Part shown: positions 15,144-23,546 of the stretch, piece after piece
Numbering within the stretch: the first letter of the stretch is position 1
How the letters are laid out: each line of letters begins with the position of its first letter
NCBI GenBank assembly: GCA_023457135.1
Contig: JAEWMO010000049.1
Location: 1-38,476 of the forward strand
Source of the DNA: Methanobacteriota archaeon
GTDB lineage: Archaea; Halobacteriota; Methanomicrobia; Methanomicrobiales; Methanoculleaceae
Reading direction: 5' to 3'
Length of the DNA: 38,476 nucleotides
Position numbers and translations under genes: made by a program
The notes under the pieces: generated by a model
The model's input: only the letters and a program-made list of their open reading frames with translations
Told to the model about the DNA's origin: nothing
Databases searched by the model: none

Positions 15144-16313
15144 ATGACGACCGGGAGATGCCTGTCTGAAGGAGGCAGGAAGAGGGGATGCGTCGGTATA
15201 CTGGTTCTGCTTGTTCTGGTCTGCACGCTGGTGCCGGCGGCCTCTGCCGCTGAGGCGGACATCACCGTGATCTCCTCCTCGCTCGACCCGCCGGTCCTGA
15301 TGAAGGGGGATACCGGGACGCTCACGGTCGCCATCAGGAACAATGGGGCTGAGACGGTCACCATCGGGAGCGCCCGGCTCTACAACGACGGGGTCGTGGC
15401 CACGAGCGATCCCTACCCGACGGTCGGGGATATCGGCGCCGGTGCCGTGAAGACCTTCACCTTCTCCGTCCGGGCGGACGGGGGTGAGGGGACGTTCTAC
15501 CCCGTCTTCGTCCTTGACTTCCGCGACGGGGGCAGCCTCCGCTACCCGGTCCCGGTCCTGGTCGAGGATACCCCGCTCAGCCTCTCGGTGGTCGAGAAGC
15601 CGGACGCCTTTGCCGAAGGGAGGACGGCCGATATCACCGTCAGGGTGGGGAACCCGCGCCCGAACGCCGCCTCCGGCGTCCAGGTGGTCCCGCGGGGAAC
15701 GGACGTCACCGTCTCCCCGACCGGAGGGTTCGTCGGCACGCTCCCGCCCGACGGTTCTGCGACCCTCCGCTTCAACCTGACCCCCGCCGCGGAGACGAAC
15801 GTCACGTTCCAGGTGATCTGGCGCAACGGCATCAACACCCATATCGCTGACCTGGTGCTGCCGGTCACGTTCGGCGAGGACCGGCGCGAGGCCGATCCGG
15901 TCGTCACCAACATCGAGGTGATCCCCGCCGCAGGAGGCAGTTACCGGATAACGGGCGACGTCACGAATGCCGGGCTCCGTTCCGCCCGGTCGGTCCTCGT
16001 CACCACCGGAGCCCCGGCGGCACCGACCGATCCTTACCGGGTCTACGTCGTCGGGACGCTCGATCCCGACGACATCTCCTCGTTTGAGGTGACGTTCCGG
16101 GCAGATGCCGGCACGGGGGAGGTGCCGGTCGTCGTCGAGTACCGGGACGACGACGGCAACCGCTATTCGACGACGGCTCCCGTCCCGCTCGTGAACCGGA
16201 CGGCGGAGGATGGCGACGCCGCCGGGGTGCCTGCCGCGGCTGTCGTCGCCGTGATCCTCCTCGTTGCCGTCGCCGCGGCGGCGGTCTGGTACTACCGGAG
16301 ACGGCGGCGATGA
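15144..16313 (+). CDS. exported COG1361 (S-layer-like) protein, first gene of the MacB-type ABC operon
   Basis: A 389-residue secreted, membrane-anchored protein. The N-terminus is a signal peptide (basic RKR, then a hydrophobic CVGILVLLVLVCTLVPAASA run at about residues 15-34), followed by CARDB/COG1361-type beta domains (LTVAIRNNGAETVTIGSARL, ITVRVGNPRPNAASG, ITGDVTNAGLRSARSVLV) and a C-terminal transmembrane helix (AAVVAVILLVAVAAAAVWYY) with a poly-Arg tail. I chose ATG 15144 because AGGGGAGAG precedes it and the signal peptide then begins normally. Its stop overlaps the ABC ATPase start (ATGA). This suggests it is the external partner or adaptor of the transporter, roughly where MacA would be in bacteria; inference. 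Confidence 0.87.
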   Translation: MTTGRCLSEGGRKRGCVGILVLLVLVCTLVPAASAAEADITVISSSLDPPVLMKGDTGTLTVAIRNNGAETVTIGSARLYNDGVVATSDPYPTVGDIGAGAVKTFTFSVRADGGEGTFYPVFVLDFRDGGSLRYPVPVLVEDTPLSLSVVEKPDAFAEGRTADITVRVGNPRPNAASGVQVVPRGTDVTVSPTGGFVGTLPPDGSATLRFNLTPAAETNVTFQVIWRNGINTHIADLVLPVTFGEDRREADPVVTNIEVIPAAGGSYRITGDVTNAGLRSARSVLVTTGAPAAPTDPYRVYVVGTLDPDDISSFEVTFRADAGTGEVPVVVEYRDDDGNRYSTTAPVPLVNRTAEDGDAAGVPAAAVVAVILLVAVAAAAVWYYRRRRR

Positions 16314-16984
16314 ACGGCGAGCCCATCATCCGGTTCGAGGACGTCAGCAAGATCTACCGGCTCCCCGCCGGCGACGTCACGGCGCTCGACCACGTCTCCC
16401 TCACGGTGGAACCCGGGGAGTTCATCGCCGTGATGGGGCCGTCGGGCTCCGGGAAATCGACGCTCTTGAATATGATGGGCTGCCTCGACGTCCCGACCAC
16501 GGGGAGGATCTATCTCTCCGGGCAGGACATCTCCGGGCTTAACGACGACGACCTCACCCGGCTCCGGCGGGACCGCATCGGGTTCGTCTTCCAGCAGTTC
16601 AACCTGATCCCGCTCCTCTCGGCGATCGAGAACGTCGAGTTTCCGATCGTCCTCACCGCCAGCCGTGCCGAAAGCCGGCGGCGGGCCGAAGAGGTCCTCC
16701 GGGCGGTGGGGATCGAGGAGTCGCACTTCTCCCACAAGCCCGGCGAACTCTCCGGCGGCCAGCAGCAGCGCGTGGCGATCGCGCGAGCGCTCGTCAACGA
16801 TCCCGCCCTCATCCTCTGCGACGAGCCGACCGGGAACCTGGACACGAAGACCGGGACCGCGATCATGGACCTCCTCGATGAAGAGAACCGCGAGGGCAAG
16901 ACGATCGTCATGGTCACCCACGACCCCCGGGTCGCCGGATACGCCCGCCGCACGATACGGATCGTCGACGGGAGGATTGCCTGA
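16310..16984 (+). CDS. ABC transporter ATP-binding protein (MacB/LolD type)
   Basis: A 224-residue ATPase powering the two adjacent permeases. Motifs: Walker A GPSGSGKST (43-51), Q-loop VFQQFNLIPLL, signature LSGGQQQRVAIARAL, Walker B LILCDEPTGNLD and the switch His in VMVTHDPRV. The LDTKTG and PTGNLD wording is characteristic of the MacB/LolD/FtsE subgroup, which drives mechanotransmission or export rather than solute import. It overlaps the upstream COG1361 gene by 4 bases and the following permease by 1 base. Confidence 0.95.
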   Translation: MNGEPIIRFEDVSKIYRLPAGDVTALDHVSLTVEPGEFIAVMGPSGSGKSTLLNMMGCLDVPTTGRIYLSGQDISGLNDDDLTRLRRDRIGFVFQQFNLIPLLSAIENVEFPIVLTASRAESRRRAEEVLRAVGIEESHFSHKPGELSGGQQQRVAIARALVNDPALILCDEPTGNLDTKTGTAIMDLLDEENREGKTIVMVTHDPRVAGYARRTIRIVDGRIA

Positions 16985-18189
16985 TGCTCTTTTCGTTCGC
17001 GACGAGGAACCTGAAGCGGCACTGGATCCGCTCGATGCTCTCGATCATCGGGATCGTCATCGGCGTCGTCGCGATCGCGTCGCTCGGCATCATGGGGAAC
17101 AGCATCAACCTCCTCGTCGCGAACATCATCACCGACGTCGGGGATACTGTCGTGATCACGCCGCATACCGCTATCGGCGGGACGTTTGCCGGGGACCCGC
17201 GGACGGCGGTCGACGCCGCCATCCCGGCCCGCGAGGTCGAGGAGATCCGGCGGGCGGCAAACCCGCACCGGACGATCCCGGTGCTCCAGGGGGCCGACGA
17301 GGTGGAGTTCGGCCGCGACGAGAGCGGGTATGCGCAGATCATCGGGCTCGCGCCGGATGATATCCCCGTCCTGCTCGAGCTCGAGGAGGGGCAGTATCCC
17401 CGGCAGAACCAGGCGGGAGCGCTCGTCGGGACCCACCTCGCCCGGGAGTACGGTATAAGTCCGGGTTCGAGGCTCACGATCGGCGGCGAGAGCGTCCGGG
17501 TGGCAGGCGTACTCGCGGAGCGGGGGTTTGCCGCCGATATCAACCCGGACTACGCGATCGTCGTCACCGAGGGCTGGTATGAGACCCATTTCGGGGCCGG
17601 GGCCGGGGCCGGCTACTCGATGGTCATCGTCAGGGTCGGCGATGTCGCGGAGATCGACGTCGTGAAGGAGGCGGTGGAGAGCCGGCTCAACCGGCGGGAC
17701 GAGGTGGTGGATATCTTCGACTCGCGCGAGATGCTCCGGCAGTATGAGGAGATCTACCAGCAGATAACGGTCTTCCTCCTCGGGATCGGGGGGATATCCC
17801 TCATCGTCGCCGCCGTCAACATCCTCAACGTCATGTACATATCGGTCGCCGAGCGGATCCGGGAGATCGGCGTCATGCGGAGTATCGGCATCCTCAGGCG
17901 GGATATCCTCCGGATGTTCCTCTACGAGGCGCTGGTCCTCGGCGCCGTCGGGAGCGTCGTCGGCGGTATCCTGAGCGCCGCCTCCGGCTACCTGATCAGC
18001 ATCGCCGCGGTCGAGGTCTTCACGGCGGGGACCTCCTTTGGAGAGAACTTCACGGTCCTCGACCTCAGTGCGGCCGCGTATATCGTCTTTGGCATGGCGT
18101 TCGGTATCGGAACAAGTATCGCCGCAGGGTTCTACCCGGCGTGGAGAGCATCGCAGCTATCACCGATCGAGGCGATGCGGCACAAGTAG
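16984..18189 (+). CDS. ABC transporter permease, MacB/FtsX family (first copy)
   Basis: A 401-residue permease with the MacB layout: an N-terminal transmembrane helix (about 16-38, RSMLSIIGIVIGVVAIASLG), a large extracytoplasmic MacB core domain (about 45-255), and three C-terminal helices (VFLLGIGGISLIVAAVNILNV, ALVLGAVGSVVGGILS, YIVFGMAFGIGTSIAAGFYPAW) in the FtsX domain. The conserved tail YPAWRASQLSPIEAMR is typical. It starts on the last base of the ATPase stop codon and is followed after 10 bases by a paralogous permease, so the pore is probably a heterodimer. Confidence 0.93.
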   Translation: MLFSFATRNLKRHWIRSMLSIIGIVIGVVAIASLGIMGNSINLLVANIITDVGDTVVITPHTAIGGTFAGDPRTAVDAAIPAREVEEIRRAANPHRTIPVLQGADEVEFGRDESGYAQIIGLAPDDIPVLLELEEGQYPRQNQAGALVGTHLAREYGISPGSRLTIGGESVRVAGVLAERGFAADINPDYAIVVTEGWYETHFGAGAGAGYSMVIVRVGDVAEIDVVKEAVESRLNRRDEVVDIFDSREMLRQYEEIYQQITVFLLGIGGISLIVAAVNILNVMYISVAERIREIGVMRSIGILRRDILRMFLYEALVLGAVGSVVGGILSAASGYLISIAAVEVFTAGTSFGENFTVLDLSAAAYIVFGMAFGIGTSIAAGFYPAWRASQLSPIEAMRHK

Positions 18190-18199
18190 GGAGCGGAGC

Positions 18200-19393
18200 A
18201 TGCTATTCCTGAGCCTTGCGGCACGGAACCTCCGGCGGCACCGGGTCCGCTCCATTCTTGCGACGGTCGGGATCATCATCGGAGTCGTCGCGATCGCCTC
18301 TCTCGGCATCGTAGGGAGCAGCCTCTCGACGCTCATCGGGGGGATGGTCTCGGACGTGAGCGACACCGTCCTCGTCACCCCGCACCTCGCGGCATCGAGC
18401 GGCGACCCCTTCGACCCCCGGAACACCCTTGCGGCACGTATCTCTGAGAGGGATGTGGGGCTGATCGAGAAGGCCGCCGGACAGCACCGGGCCATCCCCA
18501 TGATCCTCGCCTCAGACCGGGTGCGCGTCCGGGATACGGAGGGGTATGCCGCGATCTACGTCATGCAGGCAGACGACATCCCGTTCCTGCTCGAACGGGA
18601 GGCGGGCCGCTACCCGCAGACGGGGTCGCCGGGGGTGATGGTGGGCGCGCTCCTTGCCGACGAGCTCGATCTCTCCACCGGGAGCCGGATCGAGGTCGGC
18701 GGCGAGAGTCTCCGGGTCGCGGGGATTGCGGCGGAACGGGGGATGGCGATCGACATCAACCCCGATTATGCTATCATCGTCACGGAGGGCTGGTATGCGG
18801 CGCGGCACGGTGAGCAGGAGTACAGCCGCGTCGTCGTCAAGGTCAGGGACCTCTCCGAGATCGAGGAGGTGAAGGCCGCCATCGACCAGCAGGTCAACCG
18901 CAGAAAGGAGATCGTGGACGTTTTAGACTCCCGCGAGATCCTCGAGATCTACTACGAGACGTTTGACGCCATCAACATCTTCCTCCTCGGCATAGGCGCC
19001 GTCTCGCTCCTGGTCGCCAGCGTGAGCATCTTGAACGTCATGATCATATCGGTCACCGAGCGGACGGCGGAGATCGGCCTGATGCGGAGTATCGGGGTCA
19101 TGCGGCGCCAGGTGCTCGTCATGTTCCTCTACGAGAGCCTGATCCTCGGCGTCGCGGGAAGCCTCATCGGGGGGCTTGTCAGCCTGGCGGTCGGCTACTA
19201 TGTCAGCGCCAGCGTCGCGGAGTTCTTCACCGGCTTCGTCGCGATGGAGGGGGCCGGCACGCTCGGCCCCGCGGTGATCGGCTACATCTTCTTCGGGATG
19301 GCGTTCGGGGTCGCGGCAAGCATCATCGCAGGGCTCTATCCGGCGTGGAGTGCGGCGCAGAAGAATCCGATCGAGGCGCTCCGTTATGAGTGA
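18200..19393 (+). CDS. ABC transporter permease, MacB/FtsX family (second copy)
   Basis: A 397-residue paralogue of the preceding gene with the same topology. Shared stretches include VGIIIGVVAIASLGI near the N-terminus, INPDYAIIVTEGWY in the core, the DVLDSREIL region, and YPAWSAAQKNPIEALR at the end, so it arose by tandem duplication of the neighbour. The ATG at 18200 is preceded by GGGAGCGGAG. It is the last gene of the COG1361-ATPase-permease-permease operon. Substrate unknown; no peptide or precursor gene is apparent nearby. Confidence 0.93.
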   Translation: MLFLSLAARNLRRHRVRSILATVGIIIGVVAIASLGIVGSSLSTLIGGMVSDVSDTVLVTPHLAASSGDPFDPRNTLAARISERDVGLIEKAAGQHRAIPMILASDRVRVRDTEGYAAIYVMQADDIPFLLEREAGRYPQTGSPGVMVGALLADELDLSTGSRIEVGGESLRVAGIAAERGMAIDINPDYAIIVTEGWYAARHGEQEYSRVVVKVRDLSEIEEVKAAIDQQVNRRKEIVDVLDSREILEIYYETFDAINIFLLGIGAVSLLVASVSILNVMIISVTERTAEIGLMRSIGVMRRQVLVMFLYESLILGVAGSLIGGLVSLAVGYYVSASVAEFFTGFVAMEGAGTLGPAVIGYIFFGMAFGVAASIIAGLYPAWSAAQKNPIEALRYE

Positions 19394-19570
19394 CCGATGG
19401 CGCCGGGGCGCCGGCGACCCCCCTCCGGTGGTGGTGGCATGCGTAATTTCATAGTTAAGGAGACCGGAAACTCTATGAGCACTCGTTGAATGATAGACTT
19501 CCTGTCAGGGAGTGCTCTGACCCATACCCGGTCCTCAATACCATAACAATACCCAAGTTGCGTGGAACGA

Positions 19571-20749
19571 ATGTTACAGATGATTACGTGGCTCGACAAG
19601 AACTTCAACTCGCAACAGCCTACGCGAGCGACCATCATGAGGGCGCTGCGCCACCTGCGCCCAGCCGACCGAAAAAAACTCTTCTCTGAGGATATCCCTG
19701 AGATGCGGACAGCCGAAGGGCGGTGGTTTGAGGCGATCGTCTACGAGATGATCCTCGACCTCTCGCTGCAGACCGACCTCATCCTCTCCGTCGTGGCCCG
19801 GGGGGCTGACGGCCCTGCAAAGGTCCGGCGCGCGCAGCTCGGCCAGAACGGGCTCTTCTACTCGAACATCGGGGACATCAAGGTCAGGGGAAACGGCCAG
19901 GACCTCGCCGAGGTCGACATGATGCTCGTCGACCATACCGGGGCGCTGACGTTCGGGGAGATCATCACCTCTCCCGCGGATTTAAAGGAGTTCGAGGCGG
20001 AGATCCGTTACAAGAAACAACTCCTCGGCTACCTCTACGGGCAGCCGACCGTCCCGTTCCTCCTCATCTCCTCGGTCGACATCTCCCGTACGGCCGTCGT
20101 CCGCCGCCTCCTGCGGGAGCCCGACAACGTCCTCCTCACCACCCCCACCTGCGAGGACTTAAAAGCCCTTATCCGGCCAAGAGATCTCAAACGGAGCCCC
20201 GTCCGCAGGGTCAAGCACGAGAAACTGGTCTCGATCGCCGATATCCCGCCCCGACGGCCGTTCGACTATAAGCAGCTCCACGATGAGCGGATGCAGAGCA
20301 TCATCGCCGCCGTCACGAGCGATCGCGGTGTCGGAGAACTCGGCACCCCGGACGAGATCCCGCCGATCGTGAAGAAGGTCCTCTTCGGCGGGCTCTATCC
20401 CTCGGCCGTCCGGATGCTTGATGCCCGGTATCCCATCCGCGTCAAGGGCAAGACCTACGACCCGGACACGATCCAGAAACAGTTCTCGAAGGTGATCCTC
20501 GCCGTGAACATCCCGGAGTACCGGCCGATCCTCTACCTGCGGACGAAGGACAAGAAGGAGTACCTCAAGATGGTGCCGAGCAAAGCGGACGGGTTCAAGT
20601 TCGAGAGCCGGCGGACGCCCCACATGGCCGGGTTCTTCCTCTGGCTCGAGTCCGTCAAACCGTCGCTCGGGGCCGAACTGACCCGGGCGCTCCTCGACGC
20701 GTTCCCTGCGGTGCACGCTCCCGAAACCGTCGCCGCCGCGGAACCGTAA
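19571..20749 (+). CDS. uncharacterised protein with PD-(D/E)XK-like motif pattern
   Basis: I do not recognise a characterised family. The 392-residue cytoplasmic-looking protein has, in its N-terminal half, the order expected of a PD-(D/E)XK nuclease fold: a helix with RWFEAIVYE (Glu54), a strand with AEVDMMLVD (Asp116), a strand with LTFGEIITS (Glu130), and then a helix EAEIRYKKQLLGYLYG with Lys148/149. The usual E-x-K lysine after Glu130 is a Thr, so the lysine may have migrated to the helix or activity may be lost. The C-terminal half (about 200-390) is a separate region including PIVKKVLFGGLYPSAVRML and a basic KVILAVNIPEYRP segment. Starts at GTG 19562, ATG 19571 or ATG 19580 are all possible. 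It stands alone, downstream of the ABC operon. Confidence 0.78.
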   Translation: MLQMITWLDKNFNSQQPTRATIMRALRHLRPADRKKLFSEDIPEMRTAEGRWFEAIVYEMILDLSLQTDLILSVVARGADGPAKVRRAQLGQNGLFYSNIGDIKVRGNGQDLAEVDMMLVDHTGALTFGEIITSPADLKEFEAEIRYKKQLLGYLYGQPTVPFLLISSVDISRTAVVRRLLREPDNVLLTTPTCEDLKALIRPRDLKRSPVRRVKHEKLVSIADIPPRRPFDYKQLHDERMQSIIAAVTSDRGVGELGTPDEIPPIVKKVLFGGLYPSAVRMLDARYPIRVKGKTYDPDTIQKQFSKVILAVNIPEYRPILYLRTKDKKEYLKMVPSKADGFKFESRRTPHMAGFFLWLESVKPSLGAELTRALLDAFPAVHAPETVAAAEP

Positions 20750-20801
20750 TATGTTTCGCCGGGCCATATCGTCTCATGAAGTCGGGAAACGGTGATCCTG
20801 G

Positions 20802-21461
20802 ATGGACCTGATGATGGAGATCGCGGAGTTCGCGGGGCTTGCCCTGGTCGCGATCGCGTCGATCACCGCGGTGATGAACCCGGCCTCCACGACCGCGGTC
20901 TTTACGGCGCTCACCGACGGGATGACCCGGGGTGAGCGCCGGAGGATCATCCACACGGCGATCTGGATAGCCTTCATCGTGCTCGCCTTTTTTGCCCTCA
21001 CCGGGCAGCTGATCTTCTCGATCTTCAACATAACCGTCCCGGCGTTCCGGATAGCCGGGGGCATCCTGCTCGTCACGGTGGCGACCGGGATGCTCAGTTC
21101 ACGCGGCGAGTCCTACCTGGCCGCGGATCTCGAGAACATCGCCGTCGTCCCGCTGGCGTTCCCGCTCTCGTGCGGGCCGGGGACGATCACGACGGTGATC
21201 CTGCTTGCGTCGGGCGGTGTAACGAGCCTGGTCGCCGTCTTCATCGGGATCATCGCGGCTCTCGGCCTCTCCTATGTCGGGATGGTCTACGGGCCACTGA
21301 TCTTCGGCTTCATCGGGGAAGGAGGGTTGCGGGTCGTTCCGAAACTGATGGCGATCATCGTTCTTGCGATCGCGATCCAGTTCATCATCACCGGGATTGC
21401 AGAGGCGGTGCCCCAGTTGCTCGCGGGCGTTGACCTCGGCGGGAACGCTGGCACGACATGA
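20802..21461 (+). CDS. MarC family integral membrane protein
   Basis: A 219-residue protein with six predicted membrane helices, matching MarC in length and in the conserved MNPASTTAVF motif (where family members carry NPIG-like turns), the RIAGGILL segment and the PLAFPLSCGPGTITTVILL stretch. MarC proteins were once thought to be antibiotic-resistance exporters, but their transport role is unproven. GGTGATCC precedes the ATG at suitable spacing. Its stop overlaps the start of the PAP2 phosphatase gene (ATGA), indicating an operon. Confidence 0.92.
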   Translation: MDLMMEIAEFAGLALVAIASITAVMNPASTTAVFTALTDGMTRGERRRIIHTAIWIAFIVLAFFALTGQLIFSIFNITVPAFRIAGGILLVTVATGMLSSRGESYLAADLENIAVVPLAFPLSCGPGTITTVILLASGGVTSLVAVFIGIIAALGLSYVGMVYGPLIFGFIGEGGLRVVPKLMAIIVLAIAIQFIITGIAEAVPQLLAGVDLGGNAGTT

Positions 21462-22432
21462 CGGATATCCAGATCGTCTTCATCCAGACGCTCCAGGCCG
21501 GTGCGGGGTGGCTCGAGGCGCCGGCACAGTTCTTCTCGCTGCTCGGGCAGCCGGAGTTCTACCTCCTCCTCATCCCGCTCCTCTACTGGTGCCGGGACCC
21601 GCGCCTCGGTCTCCGCCTCGGTCTCCTCCTGGGGATATCGGGCGGGCTTAACGAGGCACTCAAGGTCGCCTTCCACCTCCCCCGTCCCTACTGGGTGAGC
21701 CCGGAGGTCCGGGCGCTCGAGACCTACCCGTCGTTCGGCCTGCCCTCCGCGCACGCCCAGGGCGCGGCGGCGCTCTGGGGGCTGATCGCCGTCGAGGCCC
21801 ACAAGAGGTGGCTTCAGGCCGTCGCGGTCGCGCTGATCGTCCTCATCGGCACCTCACGCGTCTTCCTCGGCGTCCACTATCCCATCGACGTCATCACGGG
21901 CTGGGTGTTCGGCCTCCTCATCCTCGCCGGTTTCCTCGCCCTCGAAGAACCGGTAGGCCGACGGGTTGCCGCCCTCCCGCTCCCGGGAAAGGTGCTCGCC
22001 GCGCTCGCGGGCTCCCTTATCCTCGCGCTCGCCTCGTTTGCCGCTCTCGCCTCCCTCGGCGACTGGACGGTTCCCGCGTCCTGGGCGGCGGGAGCGCTCG
22101 AGCGGTCCGGGGAGGCCATCCGCCCGCTCTTCCTCCGGGATGCCGTGACGGCGTCGGGACTCTTCTTCGGGTTCGCCGCCGGTGCGGCGGTGGAGCACCA
22201 CCGGGGGAGCATGTGCGCCGTGACCGGGAGGTCCGTCCGCCTGCTCCGCTACGCCTTCGGGATCGCCGTGACCGGGGCGATCTGGTTCGGGCTCGGTCTC
22301 CTCGTCCCGCCCGAACCCCTCGCTGCCACCTACGTCGCCCAGTACCTCCGGGCCGCCGTCGCGGGCGCCTGGGTCTCGTTCGGCGCTCCGGCCGTCTTTG
22401 CCCGCTCAAACGCTCTCCGCGGCGGGATGTAG
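21458..22432 (+). CDS. PAP2-family membrane phosphatase
   Basis: A 324-residue multi-helix phosphatase of the type 2 phosphatidic-acid phosphatase family. The three catalytic motifs are present: KVAFHLPRP (Lys-x6-Arg-Pro), PSAHA (the PSGH motif with Ala for Gly) and SRVFLGVHYPID (Ser-Arg-x5-His-x3-Asp). It probably removes phosphate from a lipid phosphate such as a prenyl pyrophosphate or archaeal lipid precursor. The C-terminal 150 residues add further hydrophobic segments beyond the minimal PAP2 core. It is coupled to MarC upstream by an ATGA overlap. Confidence 0.93.
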   Translation: MTDIQIVFIQTLQAGAGWLEAPAQFFSLLGQPEFYLLLIPLLYWCRDPRLGLRLGLLLGISGGLNEALKVAFHLPRPYWVSPEVRALETYPSFGLPSAHAQGAAALWGLIAVEAHKRWLQAVAVALIVLIGTSRVFLGVHYPIDVITGWVFGLLILAGFLALEEPVGRRVAALPLPGKVLAALAGSLILALASFAALASLGDWTVPASWAAGALERSGEAIRPLFLRDAVTASGLFFGFAAGAAVEHHRGSMCAVTGRSVRLLRYAFGIAVTGAIWFGLGLLVPPEPLAATYVAQYLRAAVAGAWVSFGAPAVFARSNALRGGM

Positions 22433-22435
22433 GGG

Positions 22436-22443
22436 TATATATT
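22436..22443 (+). promoter_or_regulatory. TATA box for the pilin-like gene
   Basis: TATATATT lies 22-29 bases before the ATG at 22465 and right after the PAP2 stop codon, in an otherwise GC-rich sequence. The spacing fits an archaeal TATA box with a very short leader. It suggests the pilin-like gene is transcribed separately from marC-PAP2. Confidence 0.55.
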
Positions 22444-22464
22444 CCTTGCAGGCGAGGATCCTGT

Positions 22465-23037
22465 ATGCTCTCGACGGACGGCGGCCTCACGGTGCTTGAG
22501 GCGATACTTCTCGGTGTCGTGGCGGTCCTGCTTGCGGTGGTCGCGATCCACGCCGCGGCCGGTCCCGCCGCCGCCCCGGCGGGCCTCATTTACCGAGCGC
22601 TGGCTGAGACCGGGGACTGCCTCGTTCTTTCCGGCGATGTCTATGGGTATGCGCTCGCGGACGACCCCCGAACGATGGGCTCGGTCGCCTGCACCATCCG
22701 CCTCTTTATCGGCGATATGGGGAGCGTCGATATGAGCCGGGCGACGGTCGAGGTTGCAACCCGCGACCGGGTCGAGCGTCTCGGGATGACCGGTGATGCA
22801 CCGGTGCTGCCGGGTAACTGGACGGTCGTCCGGAAGGGGCATATCGTCCCGTTCCGGCAGGCGGACGGCGATCTCCTCCTCGAGCCGGGAGAAGAGTTCG
22901 AGCTGCTGATCTCCCCTTCCCGGCCGCTTGCGCCCAAAGAGGCGTTCCGAATCCGCATCATCCCGCCCGGCAGCATCCCGCTTGCGATCGAGCGGATCGT
23001 GCCGGCAAGAATCACGCCCGTGATGGACCTAGGTTGA
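22465..23037 (+). CDS. type IV pilin-like secreted protein
   Basis: A 190-residue protein with a class III (prepilin) signal: a short polar leader MLSTDGG, then a continuous hydrophobic helix starting LTVLEAILLGVVAVLL. If cut after the second Gly, a Glu falls at position 5 of the mature protein, the hallmark of type IV pilins. The remaining 150 residues are a beta-rich outer domain (CTIRLFIGDMGSVDMS, a late EEFELLISPSRPLAPKE) like the archaellin/pilin-like proteins of methanogens. There are no pilus ATPase, membrane platform or prepilin peptidase genes in the window, so assembly would rely on genes elsewhere. ATG 22465 is preceded by GCGAGGATC. It may be a minor pilin or a cell-surface sensor component. 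Confidence 0.72.
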   Translation: MLSTDGGLTVLEAILLGVVAVLLAVVAIHAAAGPAAAPAGLIYRALAETGDCLVLSGDVYGYALADDPRTMGSVACTIRLFIGDMGSVDMSRATVEVATRDRVERLGMTGDAPVLPGNWTVVRKGHIVPFRQADGDLLLEPGEEFELLISPSRPLAPKEAFRIRIIPPGSIPLAIERIVPARITPVMDLG

Positions 23038-23058
23038 ACTGGCGCCCTTTCAGCATGC

Positions 23059-23066
23059 TTTTATAG
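23059..23066 (+). promoter_or_regulatory. TATA box for the nfeD-SPFH operon
   Basis: TTTTATAG lies 21-28 bases before the ATG at 23087, in the 49-base gap after the pilin-like gene. The spacing suits an archaeal promoter giving a leaderless or nearly leaderless transcript. Confidence 0.5.
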
Positions 23067-23086
23067 CCTAAAGCCGACTGACTCTC

Positions 23087-23545
23087 ATGCTTGCAGAGGG
23101 GATTGCCCTCGGCTGGATACTGATCGTGCTCGGGGCGGTGCTGCTCCTGGTCGAGGTCTACCAGCCCGGCTTCTTCATTGCTGTCCCCGCGACGGTCCTG
23201 ATCATCATCGGGATCCTCCTCCTCCTCGGAGTCGATATCCTCAGTTCTCCTGCCGGCCTCATCGTCGGGGTCATCGCGGCGATCGCGGCGGCCTCGATCA
23301 CCGTCTGGCTCTACGGCCGCCTGACGCCGGGGAAAGAGCCGCCGAAGACGCTCTCGCGGGACTCGCTCGTCGGTCTCGAAGGGACGGTCGTCGTGCCGGT
23401 CGACCCGGAGACCCTCAGGGGGAAGGTGCGGCTCGGAAGCATGGAGTGGAGCGCCCGCTCCGAGTCCGGGGAGATTCCGGCCGGAAGGAGGGTTGCCGTC
23501 GTCCGCTCCGAGGGAGTGCATGTTGTGGTAAAGGAGGTTGTTTGA
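23087..23545 (+). CDS. NfeD-like membrane protein
   Basis: A 152-residue protein with two or three N-terminal membrane helices (residues about 5-75: ILIVLGAVLLLVEVYQPGFF, VLIIIGILLLLGVDIL, IVGVIAAIAAASITVWLY) and a C-terminal OB-fold domain (SLVGLEGTVVVPVDPETLRGKVRLGS..., positions about 93-118) characteristic of short NfeD proteins. The family works with SPFH/stomatin proteins, and the next gene encodes such a protein after a single base. The pair is thought to organise membrane microdomains or membrane quality control. Confidence 0.92.
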   Translation: MLAEGIALGWILIVLGAVLLLVEVYQPGFFIAVPATVLIIIGILLLLGVDILSSPAGLIVGVIAAIAAASITVWLYGRLTPGKEPPKTLSRDSLVGLEGTVVVPVDPETLRGKVRLGSMEWSARSESGEIPAGRRVAVVRSEGVHVVVKEVV

Positions 23546-23546
23546 G

